Of a stretch of 21,665 nucleotides of DNA, positions 1 to 9,480 are shown piece by piece; position 1 is the first letter of the stretch, and every line of letters begins with the position of its first letter. This stretch comes from Chara braunii (lineage: Eukaryota; Streptophyta; Charophyceae; Charales; Characeae): positions 1,084,743 through 1,106,407 of the forward strand of contig BFEA01000494.1 in the NCBI GenBank assembly GCA_003427395.1, written 5' to 3'. The translations under genes were made by a program, and so were the position numbers. Under the pieces are notes generated by a model that saw only the letters and a list, made by a program, of their open reading frames with translations, was not told where the DNA came from and made no database searches.

Positions 1-118
1 TATATATATATATATATATATTGTCACAAACAGAACTGCCCGGTAAAACCGTAGGCAGAGAGAGAGAAGAGGATAACAAACGAGGGGCTGTGACAAACTG
101 TATATATATATATATATA
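1..118. repeat. TA microsatellites bracketing a short inverted repeat
   Basis: Two (TA)n runs (1-20 and 99-118) flank about 78 bp. Just inside them, TTGTCACA (21-28) is the inverted complement of TGTGACAA (87-94). The segment could therefore fold on itself, with the TA runs extending the stem. A small element inserted at a TA site is possible, but slippage of TA repeats alone would also give the outer part. Confidence 0.6.
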
Positions 119-129
119 CAGGGTTGTCG

Positions 130-218
130 ACGTTCGGGACGGGCCGAACACCCGAACCCAAACGCCCGAACGTTTGGGACCCCCTCTCGACGCGTTCGTG
201 TCCGGCCGAACGCGAGAT
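130..218. repeat. CG-rich palindromic repeat (copy 1)
   Basis: This CG-dinucleotide-rich stretch stands out from its AT-rich surroundings. It repeats words such as CCCGAACG and CCGAAC. CGCGTTCG (191-198) pairs with CGAACGCG (207-214) around an 8-nt loop. A related piece, with the shared word AACGCCCGAACGTT, recurs at 800-850. It ends directly at a poly(A) tract, so this may be the 3' part of a retroposed transcript. The family is not recognised. Confidence 0.5.
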
Positions 219-244
219 AAAAAAAAAAAAAAAAAAAAAAAAAA
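219..244. repeat. Poly(A) tract
   Basis: An uninterrupted run of 26 A follows the CG-rich segment. It could be the tail of a poly(A) retroposon on the plus strand or a simple homopolymer. No convincing target-site duplication was found. Confidence 0.8.
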
Positions 245-417
245 CAGTTTCTGAAAAATTTTAAAAATAACTATGTCATGCAGAAGAATAAACTGAACAA
301 CATTTGCCTCAATAGTTTATCCAAATTCCTTACCAAATTTGAAATAAAAATCAAATACAAAAAATAAGTAATATTAATTAAAATAAGAAAAAATAAAATG
401 AGAATGAAATTATTGCG

Positions 418-735
418 TGGGCGAGCAAGTTTTTGACACCGCCATCTTTGGAGATTTTTCATTTTGTTTTGGCTCCGTCAAATGCCATGAAATTTTATAC
501 ATATGTATCTTACATAATAGAGAACCTATAAATAAAGTTTGAAAAAATAATAATTTTTTTCAGGGCCCAAAATAAAGGGAAAACAAAAAGTGAAAAGAAA
601 AAAAAATAAATTAGTAAGTGGGAAAACAAGTTTTGACACCACCATCTTTGCTGATTTTTCATTATCATTTGGCTCCACATAATGACTTCAAAATTGAGAG
701 ACAGGTAGCTTATATAACAGAGAACTCACAAACAC
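418..735. repeat. Tandem duplication with 200-bp period
   Basis: Sequence at about 418-535 is repeated at about 618-735. Shared anchors in the same order are TTTTGACACC (431-440 and 631-640), CCATCTTTG, GATTTTTCATT, TGGCTCC, and AGAGAAC near the end. The offset is exactly 200 bp at the anchor. The copies differ by many substitutions, so the duplication is old. No gene is seen in either copy. Confidence 0.75.
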
Positions 736-799
736 AAAAATCAGAAAAAAAATAAAAAATTTAGGTACCCAAATAATTGTTTGCAGGGTCTAAACCCCT

Positions 800-850
800 T
801 CAAGTTCGGGCCCCGTACGGGGACTAGAACGCCCGAACGTTCGTGGGTCA
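800..850. repeat. CG-rich palindromic repeat (copy 2)
   Basis: It holds two perfect palindromes, CCCCGTACGGGG (811-822) and CGAACGTTCG (834-843). It shares AACGCCCGAACGTT with the copy near 150-175. It immediately precedes the first dispersed hairpin element at 870. Confidence 0.5.
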
Positions 851-869
851 ACTTAGGGGCCTCCGAAAT

Positions 870-1018
870 CAGACTAAACATCTTAGAAACAATGTCTGGT
901 TGTGGAGAAAACAAGTCCAGAAATACAACAACTAAATCATTCATCTTAGAAACAATGCTTGGTCATTTATAACAAAACAAAGTGGTTAGACCATTCATCT
1001 TAGAAACAATGTCTGACC
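870..1018. repeat. Three hairpin-core motifs (short array)
   Basis: Cores of the form CATTCATCTTAGAAACAATG (first copy without the leading CATT) lie at 879-894, 938-957 and 992-1011. In the first copy CAGAC (870-874) pairs with GTCTG (894-898). In the third, GGTTAGACCATT (984-995) pairs with AATGTCTGACC (1008-1018), with one bulged C and one T-G wobble. The second copy has only weak flanking complementarity. These are the small counterpart of the large array at 14935-16040. Confidence 0.75.
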
Positions 1019-1270
1019 CTTTAGAGACCCAGTTAATGCAATACAAAAAAACACCTTTCTCCCACCTTCCCCAAGTTCATCCCTCTTTGTCTAAATTCTA
1101 GCAACAAAAATAATATATGATTTTTATGCATGCGTTTCCTTTACTTTATTCAAATTAAATCCTGAACAAAAGATAAGTCCATAGAGGCACATGTATACAT
1201 AGCAAACAAAGTAGAGAGATGTATTGGATAAAGGTACAGTAGGTACACACAAAGAAAAATGTTGAACCTG
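870..1270. repeat. Dispersed element, copy 1 (hairpin modules plus tail)
   Basis: About 400 bp match 15888-16290 in the same orientation. Both contain three hairpin-core motifs, then TCTGACCCTTTAGAGAC, a shared CTTTCTCCCACCTTCC stretch, and a conserved tail with TCCTGAACAAAAGATAAGTC and GTATACATAGCA. The two copies lie 15 kb apart. They could be LTR-like ends of one large element or two independent insertions. Clear TG...CA ends and target duplications were not found. Minus-strand reading frames here come only from the repeat. Confidence 0.8.
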
Positions 1271-1340
1271 AAAGTTTGTTGCGTCCAGAACCTCGCATAG
1301 GTTCTGGTAGAGCTCCCGCAATCGGTGGGTGTACCTCCCA

Positions 1341-1420
1341 TAAGGTTTTGTTGCGGTCCTACGGGTTTTCAATCCCACCTGTCACCTTCCTCTCATAACA
1401 AAAAGTACTAGACTTAGAAT
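1341..1420. repeat. Dispersed repeat shared with 19345-19424
   Basis: About 80 bp recur at 19345-19424, where they directly follow a poly(A) run. Shared words include TTGTTGCGGTCCTACGGGTTT, given here only in part as TTGCGGTCCTACGGGTTT, then CCTTCCTCT, AAAAAG and CTAGACTTAGA. GGGTTTTCAATCCC (GGGTTTCAAATCC in the other copy) loosely resembles a tRNA-type B box, so a SINE-derived fragment is possible. No matching A box was found. Confidence 0.65.
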
Positions 1421-1800
1421 GTTGCCAAAACAATTGGTTTGGTAAAACCTTGCATGGTGGGTAGTTTATCCGAGGCGGATGCCTTATCTAGGGCGCTTAC
1501 ACAATAATGTTGAAGGCAAATCTGGCTATATGCTGAAACCTCCGCCGAGTATACAATAATGAATGCGTCGGTGCGGACAATCAGTAGGGAAGGAAGTAAA
1601 GGACCCCTTTACCGGAGAAGGCCATAAAGGATTATATGAAATATTTACTACATCATGGCATGCACCCAAGATTTATGTTTTACGCAAGCAACGTAGGCTT
1701 TTAGAGTCTGAACAAAGAAGAAAGAAAAATCAGAATGCGTGAATTCGTTCTATTTGGCATTTTACTATTCAGTGTAATAAGTCAATAATCCAATAAAGTA
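1421..1800. other. No feature recognised
   Basis: This unique-looking sequence has mixed composition. I see no coding potential, no clear repeat and no RNA gene on either strand. Confidence 0.5.
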
Positions 1801-1806
1801 ATAATG

Positions 1807-1853
1807 CAAGATAGAAGTAAATTCAATATAATATTGAATTTACTTCTATCTTG
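1807..1853. repeat. 47-nt perfect palindrome, 23-bp arms
   Basis: Left arm 1807-1829 begins CAAGATAGAAG and ends TTCAATAT. Right arm 1831-1853 is its exact reverse complement. Only one base (A1830) separates them. Pairing stops abruptly outside the arms. If transcribed, this gives a long AU-rich stem. Arms this perfect suggest a recent origin or selection, because such palindromes usually decay. Confidence 0.95.
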
Positions 1854-1873
1854 TTGATTAATTTAAATGAACC

Positions 1874-1893
1874 ATATCTAGATATCTAGATAT
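1874..1893. repeat. 20-nt perfect palindrome
   Basis: ATATCTAGATATCTAGATAT is its own reverse complement. It also consists of two TCTAGATA-type words. It lies 20 bp after the 47-nt palindrome. Confidence 0.9.
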
Positions 1894-1928
1894 CGAACAG
1901 TAATGGTTGTTCCCAAACTCATTGACAA

Positions 1929-1970
1929 AAAAATACATAGAGATCATATAAAAATACATAGAAATCATAT
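1929..1970. repeat. Two 21-bp direct repeats
   Basis: AAAAATACATAG followed by AGATCATAT (1929-1949) is repeated at 1950-1970 with one G-to-A change. This is a small tandem duplication. Confidence 0.85.
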
Positions 1971-2750
1971 ATAGCAAAACTATGCAAAATACAAACACTC
2001 GACTTAGAAACCACCCCATCAATCCTCTTTATCTCACTCCGGCCAGACTTACTGCAGCAGAGTCACCATCTCCGCTGCTGCTATACCCTATTCCCATCCT
2101 ACAAGCTAGCCCCCTCACTAGTAGGACGCTTGATATCCCGCCAACAACTTTTTCATACACCTCTTACGAAAAATAGGACCCATCATCGAAAGGAAGAGCC
2201 TTATTCGTCCTCCCAAAGTCCGTTCTCGTAAAGAGCCCAGAGAACCTTCTCTCAGCAGGGGGCAAGCACCATCATCACCCTGAAATTCCTTGCCCCCACA
2301 AGAATTTCAGTCTCCGTCCTCAAGGGGGTGGAACAACACTGCCCAATGTCAATCGCGCTAAAGCTCGCCCTTAACAACCGGTACCCATTGGACAGCCTAA
2401 ACTACCCAACACCAATCACATCTGATAAGAGTTTTCCCTAACCATTGAACAACCCTCTTCCATCCCCTCTCCATCCTTGTAAAGAATCATTTGATGTCTT
2501 TTGCCCCCTACTTCAAGACGAAACCCCAACACTAAGCGATGCTCCACTTGACCATCCCATGGGCCCCCTTTTCAAAATTCTGACGAAGCTCTGACGAATA
2601 GAACTAGGTCGAATTGGAAAAACCATCATTTCAGCTAAAAAAACTTAGGAAATTCATTACAACAAGTAAAAAATTAGATATATGCAAGATGTATGCCATT
2701 AAGAAAAAAAAATACAAATTTAGGTTTAGATTTTCAAAATGATTTTCAAA
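1971..2750. other. Unrecognised, possibly decayed coding sequence
   Basis: The stretch is C-rich on the plus strand and has short open segments interrupted by stops, for example about 36 codons from 2174 ending at a TGA near 2280. The translations are rich in Pro, Ser, Arg and Lys but match no family I know. An old retroelement-derived region is possible but not shown. Confidence 0.3.
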
Positions 2751-3530
2751 CTAGCTTCTTGATCCTTTGCTATGATTAAGACATATTTGACAAAAATTGA
2801 GAAGAAACACAAAAATGTAGATTAGAAACACACTAAGTATAGACTGATGCAAAAAACGATTATGCGGAATCGAACATATTGAGAAAAATTGAGAAGAGCG
2901 TGAACTGATACAAGCAATTATGTATGGGAACTCTCCGTGAATCATTGTTGAGCAAGGACAGGAAGTCAAATGGGTAGGGACCTCAGTGGTGCCGATATAT
3001 GCACCGCCCTTAACCTCCAAAAGCAGCCCACTAACACTTCTGCCCAGACCAACGACGTCCCACCAAAATAAAGAGCAAGGATCTTGGGCGCCGTTGCCGA
3101 TTTTGACCCCCATCCGTATCTGCAGGCGGACAAAACTTCCAACTTTCCCTTGTTCCAGCTCCACTCGCACATAATATGTCGAGGCTGATGGTTATCCACA
3201 CCTTTTGAACCAACCATGATAACCACCTCCCTTACAAATCCTTGCTCAACCACCGACTCATAATAAGCTCAAAGGTAGTTCCTCTTAAACCACTAGGTTC
3301 CATGAAACAATCTTCCTGAATCTTATTTTTTGCCAAGCTACCGAACCTGTTCATCTTATGGGAATTCAGTTGGTAAGTGGTAGTGATATGGAGAGCTACC
3401 GGTCCTTCAATACCAACGACCTGTACTGGTGTACTTTTTTTTTTTTTTTTTTTTTCCTCCATTTTTTGCCCCCCCCCCTCCTTGCTTTTTCTATTCCCTT
3501 GGTTGTTTTTTTTACCCATTAGGTGACCAT
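2751..3530 (-). other. Open minus-strand frames of unknown origin
   Basis: Minus-strand frames stay open for 92 to 139 codons at 2751-3170, 2966-3253 and 3232-3519. They overlap in different frames and none has a recognised domain. The 3232-3519 frame includes a Lys run translated from a poly(T) tract. The phrase IGNGAQDPCSLFWWD in the 2751-3170 frame faintly recalls the C-terminal part of plant LINE reverse transcriptases, but this is too weak for a call. A frame-shifted relic is the most that can be said. Confidence 0.25.
3428..3480. repeat. Poly(T) and poly(C) homopolymers
   Basis: A T run of nearly 30 bases is followed shortly by a run of 9 C. These runs create artificial Lys- and Gly-rich frames on the minus strand. 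Confidence 0.85.
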
Positions 3531-3639
3531 TATTGCTAGAGGAACCGTCGAAGGTGCGAGTGGCGGGCTCATTGTCGGATAACAGTCAAAGGCTTTACTG
3601 AAGTACTCATTCTTTAGAAGCGACATGCTCATCTTATCT

Positions 3640-3935
3640 GTATCTTTTCATGTTCCACGGAAAGATTAAGGTGTGATTTTGTTAATTCTGAAACTAGTGC
3701 AAAGACGTCCCTGACAGATCTCATACGACGAGGTGCGTCGTTCTAGCATTCAGCAAAAACGACAAAAATCATTGCAGTAAATCTTTCATTTCTTTTTCAT
3801 GTTTTTTTTTTTTGACAACTTGCACAGGGCCACGCTGATCTTCTTCGAAACCTTCCATGTTCTTGAGAAAGATTCACCGAAGAAACAAGTGCAGCAATGC
3901 CCCAGTTGAATCTCGTAGGACAAGGCGTTGTATAT
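3640..3935. repeat. Degenerate direct repeat, about 207-bp offset
   Basis: CATGTTCC...GAAAGATT, then GAAAC..GTGCA and ATCTCRTA.GACRAGG, appear in the same order starting at 3649 and 3856. Divergence is high, so this is an old duplication. The spacer holds poly(T). Confidence 0.4.
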
Positions 3936-5160
3936 GTCTTTTTTTTTTCGAGTTGGCCCTAAGTAGATTTCCCGAATCTCACGGGTCTCGGTTCAGTCTA
4001 AACCAAATGTGAAAAATGAGAATGAATGTTCCACTTGGACATGGGAAGATACACTTCATATTTGTTTTTGTCTTTTGTACATGTAAACACACGCCGTTCT
4101 GAGAGGAACAACGCACCCACGACATTTTGAGAGGCATTTTTTTGTTGTTTTCTTTTCTTTTTCGTCTTTTTTTTTTTTTTTTACTTTTCGACTTGCTCGT
4201 TTCCGTTTTCAAACAAGCGACCACCCATGCATAGCTGACGTTGTACCAAGCCTCCACCTGACCTGCCGACGTCTTCCATGAATTTAGGAAGAGGAAAAAG
4301 TTTGGCCAGACAGGGTACTAGTGGTTTAATGTGCAACATCAGTAAATTAGCCTAACACTGACCATAACGACACCACCTGCACTCATAAGTATGCACGTCA
4401 CGGTCAAACGTACCGGCAGAACGAATATATCACTCCATCCTAGCTTAATTAAAAACAAAAGCTGGCTCGCAACTGTGTCGAATTTACAATCATCAACACG
4501 AAAAACAAATCACATGCGCCTTTAAAGCAGCGTGTCCACACACTCTCTATTCTTGATCTAAACGGACAACTGGTCACACAAAAAAAACTGATCGCGACTC
4601 GCGCTACGTACCCAACTTTTGCTCATAATTTTTGAATCAAGTTTTTTTTTCTGTCATTTGCAAAAACCAGGGTGGATACCCTTATAAAGGTATTTGCACC
4701 GACAACTAACCGGACCACATTAAGCCGCCACTCTCCCTGACAACTAAAACCCCTTCGCCCCGTGAACCAGGGCCGGGTTCTACGGAGGCGCGGCGACCGT
4801 TCGTCACTGACACATCCAATCCCACTATTTGATATCCGCAACTTTGCCGATTTTTCATTCTCATAAGATTTCATTAAACTTCAAAAAAAATTGAGAGTCT
4901 GTAGATTAGGTTGTGATCTTTCATTGAAAAATATCAGAATAAATAAGTAAAATCATTTTGACCATGAAATGATCTCCGCACGGATTCGACGCATTTTCAA
5001 TTTTTTGACGCAAATTCCATTTTTGCCATTCACCCGTTTTTCCACTCTATGCTACCGGTACCCCTTGTGAAACGAAGCTATTGGTAGGAGGAGTTTTTTT
5101 GCATTCATGGGAGTGGTGGTTTAAGCGACGTCCCCATCGCTCAGAATAATCAAAAGCTAC
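3936..5160. other. No feature recognised
   Basis: The sequence is AT-rich with several T runs (about 3938-3948 and 4165-4182). Small open frames at 3979-4257 and 4623-4874 on the minus strand are low-complexity or lack any domain. I see no RNA gene and no clear repeat. Confidence 0.45.
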
Positions 5161-5759
5161 CAATTCAACAATAAATCAAATGCTGACGAGAGAAGGTCCA
5201 ATCCGATCGGCTGACCGACTCCATTTTGAAGGTTCTATCGATCAATGTCTGTCACGACTATCTGCTGCCAGGATTTCAACTTGGGTCTCCTCTGTTAAGA
5301 CATCGGACGCTAACACTAGCATACTCGATCCATACTACATCACAGATCTCGTGCGGTTATAAAACTCCCGATGATCCTCTCCCTTTGTCGTAGACCACTA
5401 TTGACTCATCGTTGGGTGTCCTGTTTACTTATCGTCCCACGTATAAGATCACAACAAAAGACTCCTCCTGAAGTCGAGTACAAGAGGGTTACGTCTCCAT
5501 CTTGGCCCACCGTAGTCTGATTGGTCGAGCCAGATCTACGACCCCCCTTGTTATTATTTTAGCAACGATGCCCTCGTTGGTTGCACGACTATAAACGATA
5601 TTTTATGATAAGATTTATATCGAAATCCGATAAACAAACTTGACTCTTATCACTCTTACATCCCACGGGAGTAAGACTCTTTGAGGCGACCACACTTCTC
5701 AAGCCTTATTTTATTGTGAGACATGGGCCCGCTTTCAGGTTGCGCCAGTCAGCAACCAA
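5161..5759. other. No gene; weak tRNA-like B-box fragment on minus strand
   Basis: Read on the minus strand, 5320-5262 contains GAGACCCAAGTTGAAATCC, which resembles the T-arm and B-box part of tRNA-derived sequence. No acceptor stem, D-arm or A box could be placed. A small hairpin, CAACGA (5563-5568) with TCGTTG (5574-5579), lies further on. Nothing else is recognised. Confidence 0.25.
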
Positions 5760-5781
5760 CACTGGGGGTTGTACCCCAGTG
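5760..5781. repeat. Short perfect hairpin, 8-bp GC-rich stem
   Basis: CACTGGGG (5760-5767) pairs with CCCCAGTG (5774-5781) around the 6-nt loop GTTGTA. It lies in AT-rich DNA. Function is unknown. Confidence 0.8.
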
Positions 5782-6145
5782 ATGCTAAAATTTACCCTTT
5801 AGTTGGGTCCTCACGCATGTCTTAAGATTAATATCATAGCGGTTGAACAGTGTGTCTCAATAAACTTGGGCTTACTGTGGAACTGCGCACAGGTCCGTTT
5901 GACTCAAAGACATTTACCAATTCCTTATGAGACAACATACAGGGCATAACGTTCTTTCTAAAAAAAAAAATTCACCGCCAGATTTACAGAGCCGTGACCT
6001 TTCACTTGATCAGAGCACACACATCTTAAGATAATTTCAAAAAAAATTCACAATATTTGCGACATTCCAAAATTTCACTATTGAATAACATTTTTTTTTT
6101 TCTCGTCAGACTTTATCATTCAAACTACTATCCACGCCATTTTTT

Positions 6146-6363
6146 ATCATTAAACCACCTTCTACTTGAAGGGGAGTAAACCATAGAATCATTAAGCCGC
6201 CCCTGCACTTGAAGAGGAGTCAATCATAAAATCATCAAGTTGTCCTTCCACTTAAAGAGGGGGGGGGTCAATCATAAAATCATTAAGTCATTTCTCACTT
6301 GAAGATGAGTCACAAAATAATCATTAAACCACCTTCCACTTGAAGGAGAGACAAACATAGAAT
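6146..6363. repeat. Minisatellite, five units of about 43 bp
   Basis: Units begin with ATCATTAAACC or variants at 6146, 6188, 6231, 6279 and 6320, giving steps of 42, 43, 48 and 41 bp. Each carries a CACTTGAAG-like core followed by a purine-rich word and AGTCAATCATA-like sequence. In several units the bases beside CACTTGAAG can form a short stem, for example CCTTC with GAAGG in the last one. The 48-bp unit contains a run of nine G. Confidence 0.85.
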
Positions 6364-6702
6364 CACACAACACCAAGGGACCAATTTATAGATCCTCAAC
6401 ACAATTAACTTCAAGAAAAAACATTCGGCATGGAAAAGTTTTGAGTCTCAGAAGACACATAAATCCCATGAAATTTTCACACATTTTTATCAATTAACTG
6501 TGTTTTCTCTTCTCATACTTAAGTTCCTCGTCTGCCCATACGACAGACTACTTATGTATAGCGAAGAGTAGGCAACTCATACATTTGATATTCTTAAATC
6601 ATGAGATGCACCACACATACCTTTCACAAAACAATCCTCATACACTAGGATAAGTCAACACACGCGATAGTGATTGTGATCACCAACTAAAAGAGATATA
6701 GA
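6364..6702. other. No feature recognised
   Basis: AT-rich sequence without an open frame of note, a clear repeat or an RNA gene. Confidence 0.5.
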
Positions 6703-6731
6703 CTCAACTCTGAAACATACTCAGAGTTGGG
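6703..6731. repeat. Hairpin, 9-bp perfect stem
   Basis: CAACTCTGA (6705-6713) pairs with TCAGAGTTG (6721-6729) around loop AACATAC. The stem extends outward by a T-G wobble and one more C-G pair. Confidence 0.8.
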
Positions 6732-7619
6732 ATATCCGAGCTCAAAATGAAACAAAATAGCTACAATGTTACAAGGTATCGCACAAATATCACTGAGGTA
6801 TCGCCCCAATGACCAAAATAAAAAATAGTTTCGACTGAGGTGCAATTGCACCCTTTATCCTGAAAGAAGCAAGGTAGGCATAATATGTATCCAAGTATCA
6901 GACACGTCAAACAAATGTACAAAGAGTTTTAGCAATTGAATGTCTACAATGACCTCGAGTAGAAAACGTTATGCATACCACTTTCTCATATCACAACACA
7001 TCCCAAAAAGGAAAAGTCTCATGCTAAAGCACAATGTTATGGTATCATCAAATCGTAAAGCTAATATTCATCAATCCAAATGTATCCTACATATATAAAT
7101 ATATGTGAGGGTATATCCCTATCTTTGTGTGGTATAACTAAAAACAATTACAGGTATCAAAATACAATCACCTCGCCTCGAATCTGAGGGCAATATCTCC
7201 ACAAGAAAGTAGGTGTGTAAAAGAAACGAGTACTCCAATCAAAAAGTCAAAGCAGTGCTCTTGACAATATCATATTCCTAATCATGATCACTCATCACAC
7301 TTAAGCCTACACTTTGAGACACAGTCATAGTAGACTTGTATCCATATCGTGGTCTCGCTCTAACCACTCTACCATTTGGCGTGGGGTAAACACAAAAATA
7401 TGAAAAGGCACATACTACCCTGTAGAATCTCATGATCCGGCGTACACCCACACATCGCACCGAAATGTACATCTTCTCCAACTCATAGAATATACAACTA
7501 AAATTATACCAACTATCATAAAAATTGAGATCACATAGGCGGTCTGCCCACTATCTCAGCCTTTATACTAGTGTACGTACAAATTGAACTTTACTAAAAA
7601 GACACTTAGTGACGTAAAC
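6732..7619. other. No feature recognised
   Basis: AT-rich sequence. The only frame above 60 codons (7278-7481, minus) has no domain. It lies downstream of the gag-like relic in that element's reading direction, so it may be diverged internal sequence of the element, but no pol motif is visible. Confidence 0.4.
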
Positions 7620-7726
7620 AAAAACCTCAGGCTGAAACTTTCTTAAACACAAGATGAAGGTCAACTGCCTCTGATGCCACAATACTCTCACTAACCAAGT
7701 TTTTTTTACCACCTCTACGGTCACCT

Positions 7727-8149
7727 ATTGCTTCATTCACTCTTTCCATAGCCTTGGTCGCTCTACTCGTTCCATCTGTTACCACGAGCTCTGCCATTAC
7801 GTTCCTCTTCACTTTGGTCCCCACCTATGGTTTCGTTGACCACGATCAAGGCCTTCATCAGCCTCTCACAACACCTTGCTTTTCACCTCCCCCACTTGCC
7901 ACGCTACCCTGCGATGCTCGTTGTGTAGGTGGAGGGGCCGACCCCATAAGTTGGGTTTAGTTTGTCGGAGGTCCAGGCATCATCCTGCTCATTTGTGGGC
8001 CGGAGTAAGGCTCATATTGGCTTGCGGGGCGCTGACCTCTTAGTGTCCAAGGCACACACGAATTATTTATCGGCCACGGGCCTATTGGGTTGCATGGCGA
8101 CCACCACTCATACAATACCTGCTTGGTAGATAGGGTTTCCGTTGACACC
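7727..8149 (-). repeat. Gag C-terminal segment, duplicate A
   Basis: This segment matches 8352-8793 at high identity along about 420 bp. Both contain ATTCACTCTTTCCATAGCCT, GGTCCAGGCATCATCCTGCT and CGGAGTAAGG. Both carry the same in-frame TAA at the end of ...MMPGPPTN on the minus strand, so the stop predates the duplication. Copy A is shorter near 7860 and lacks about 16-20 bp present in copy B near 8480-8500. Confidence 0.9.
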
Positions 8150-8340
8150 ATTTTTAAAAGTGGATAACATCTCAGATTATTGAGCGCCGCTCAAGGATTA
8201 AGCCTCACTGATTTTCCCTCCGATTCCAGAATCTATTGTGGATAACATCTCATATTATTGAGCGTCGCTCAAGGATTAAGCCTCACCGATTTTTCCTCCG
8301 ATTCCATAATTTATTTCTTGCAGACCCTTGTCGATAAAAT
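8150..8340. repeat. Inserted block R, copy 1 (two 78-bp units)
   Basis: The block begins ATTTTTAAAAGTGGATAAC and ends CAGACCCTTGTCGATAAAAT. Inside are two units starting GTGGATAACATCTCA at 8160 and 8238 (78-bp period). Each has a 7-bp inverted repeat around one base: TTGAGCG-C-CGCTCAA (8180-8194) and TTGAGCG-T-CGCTCAA (8258-8272). The same block recurs at 10941-11130. It separates the two duplicated gag segments, so duplication and insertion are linked events. Confidence 0.85.
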
Positions 8341-8351
8341 GAGCAACTTAT

Positions 8352-8793
8352 TGTTTCATTCACTCTTTCCATAGCCTTGGTCACTCTACTCGTTCCATTT
8401 GTTACCACGAGCTCTGCCATTACGTTCCTCTTCACTTTGGTCCCCACCTATGGTTTCGTTGGCCACGATCAAGGCCTTCAGCGCCACAACCGTTATTCCT
8501 ACGGCCTTTCACAACACCTTGCTTTTGACCTCCCCCACTTGCCACGCTACCCTGCGATGCTCGCTGTGTAGGTGAAGGGGCCGACCCCATAAGTTGGGTT
8601 TAGTTTGTTGGAGGTCCAGGCATCATCCTGCTCATTTGTGGGCCGGAGTAAGGTTCATATTGGCTTGCGGGGCGCTGACCTCTTAGTGTCCAAGGCACAC
8701 ACAAATTATTTACCGGCCACGGGCCTATTGTGTTGCATGGCGACCACCAAACATACAATACCTGCTTGGTCGATAGGGTTTCCGTTGACACCA
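8352..8793 (-). repeat. Gag C-terminal segment, duplicate B
   Basis: This is the partner of 7727-8149, with an offset of 625 bp, which equals one gag segment plus block R. Copy B continues rightward into the rest of the gag-like frame, so B is probably the original context and A plus R a rearranged addition. Similarity stops at 8793 where A runs into block R. Confidence 0.9.
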
Positions 8794-9480
8794 ATCGGCT
8801 TCCTAATCCTAGCAGAGCGGCCCTTGCATACTGCGAACACTACCTTTTTCCAGTACCTTGACCTCCTCGAGCCTGGTTTCTCGCCTTCCGCTAAGCCTTT
8901 GTCAATTTAGGAGGTTTACGCTCCTTTTCCACCATAACCACGTTCGTACATTTCTCCCCTTCTTGAATGTCATACTACCTTTTTTGGACCTTCATGAGGT
9001 GGGGAGAAGCTTGATCGTCCCCATCCGCTTTCTCTCCACTCCGACCAGCGGGCTCACTTGACGTTCCTTCTGAAGCCTTCCGCTTGCCTTTCCTGGCTTC
9101 TTCCAGTCGCGCCATCCTCTCTTTCAATATACCCACTTACTTCTCTATACCACTTAATTCCCCTTGTGTTGACACACCCTCGACTACTTCCATAGGGTTA
9201 TCACAACGCCAGTCCCCCACTTCATCTTCCAGAAACCTTAACCTAAAAAAATTTTCAAGCTCACTCTAGGTCTGCGACTTTGGAAAGAGGGTATATACTT
9301 CCTCGCTCAACTCCTCACAGATGAATAACGACAGCATGCTCACATCGTTTTTTCGTCCCACATTTTTGTGAGGCTAAAGGTACGGTAGTCGAGTAAGAAC
9401 TTAGAAAAGTTCTTTCCTCGAAACGACAGGGATTGAAGATCTGAGGTCATGGAGTCATGTATTGATTCACGCAACAACAC

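Larger units (their letters stand above)
7627..9480 (-). pseudogene. Broken gag-like polyprotein of an LTR retrotransposon
   Basis: Read leftward, three conceptual pieces follow one another. Piece 1 (9480-9340) is open for 46 codons and includes FRGKNFSKFLLDYRTFSL. Piece 2 (9346-8975, another frame) has two internal stops (TAG 9268-9266, TAA 9139-9137). It includes LSLFICEELSEEVYTLF and LENFFRLRFLEDE, then an acidic/basic charged stretch. Piece 3 (about 8794-8432) has GQRPASQYEPYSGPQM, a TAA at 8602-8600, then a Gly/Arg/Lys-rich basic tail ending RGQRNHRWGPK. A helical hydrophobic core, a W/F-rich LENFFRLRF block and a basic nucleic-acid-binding tail fit the capsid-plus-nucleocapsid order of plant Gag. 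No CCHC knuckle is seen. Frameshifts and stops make it a pseudogene. Assignment to Gag is an inference from motif order, not from alignment. Confidence 0.5.

Noticed and set aside
21-254. 77-codon frame ending in poly-Lys
   Set aside because: The sequence is translated TA microsatellite and poly(A) with no coding character.
1807-1853. Conventional miRNA precursor
   Set aside because: The loop would be a single base and the stem is perfect, unlike a typical plant miRNA foldback. A small-RNA role remains open but is not claimed.
2751-3253. LINE reverse transcriptase fragment
   Set aside because: Only a faint resemblance in one short phrase, with overlapping frames and no catalytic motif (no YxDD-type block).
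5262-5320. tRNA gene on the minus strand
   Set aside because: Only a T-arm-like portion can be drawn. No acceptor stem, D-arm or CCA-adjacent pairing.
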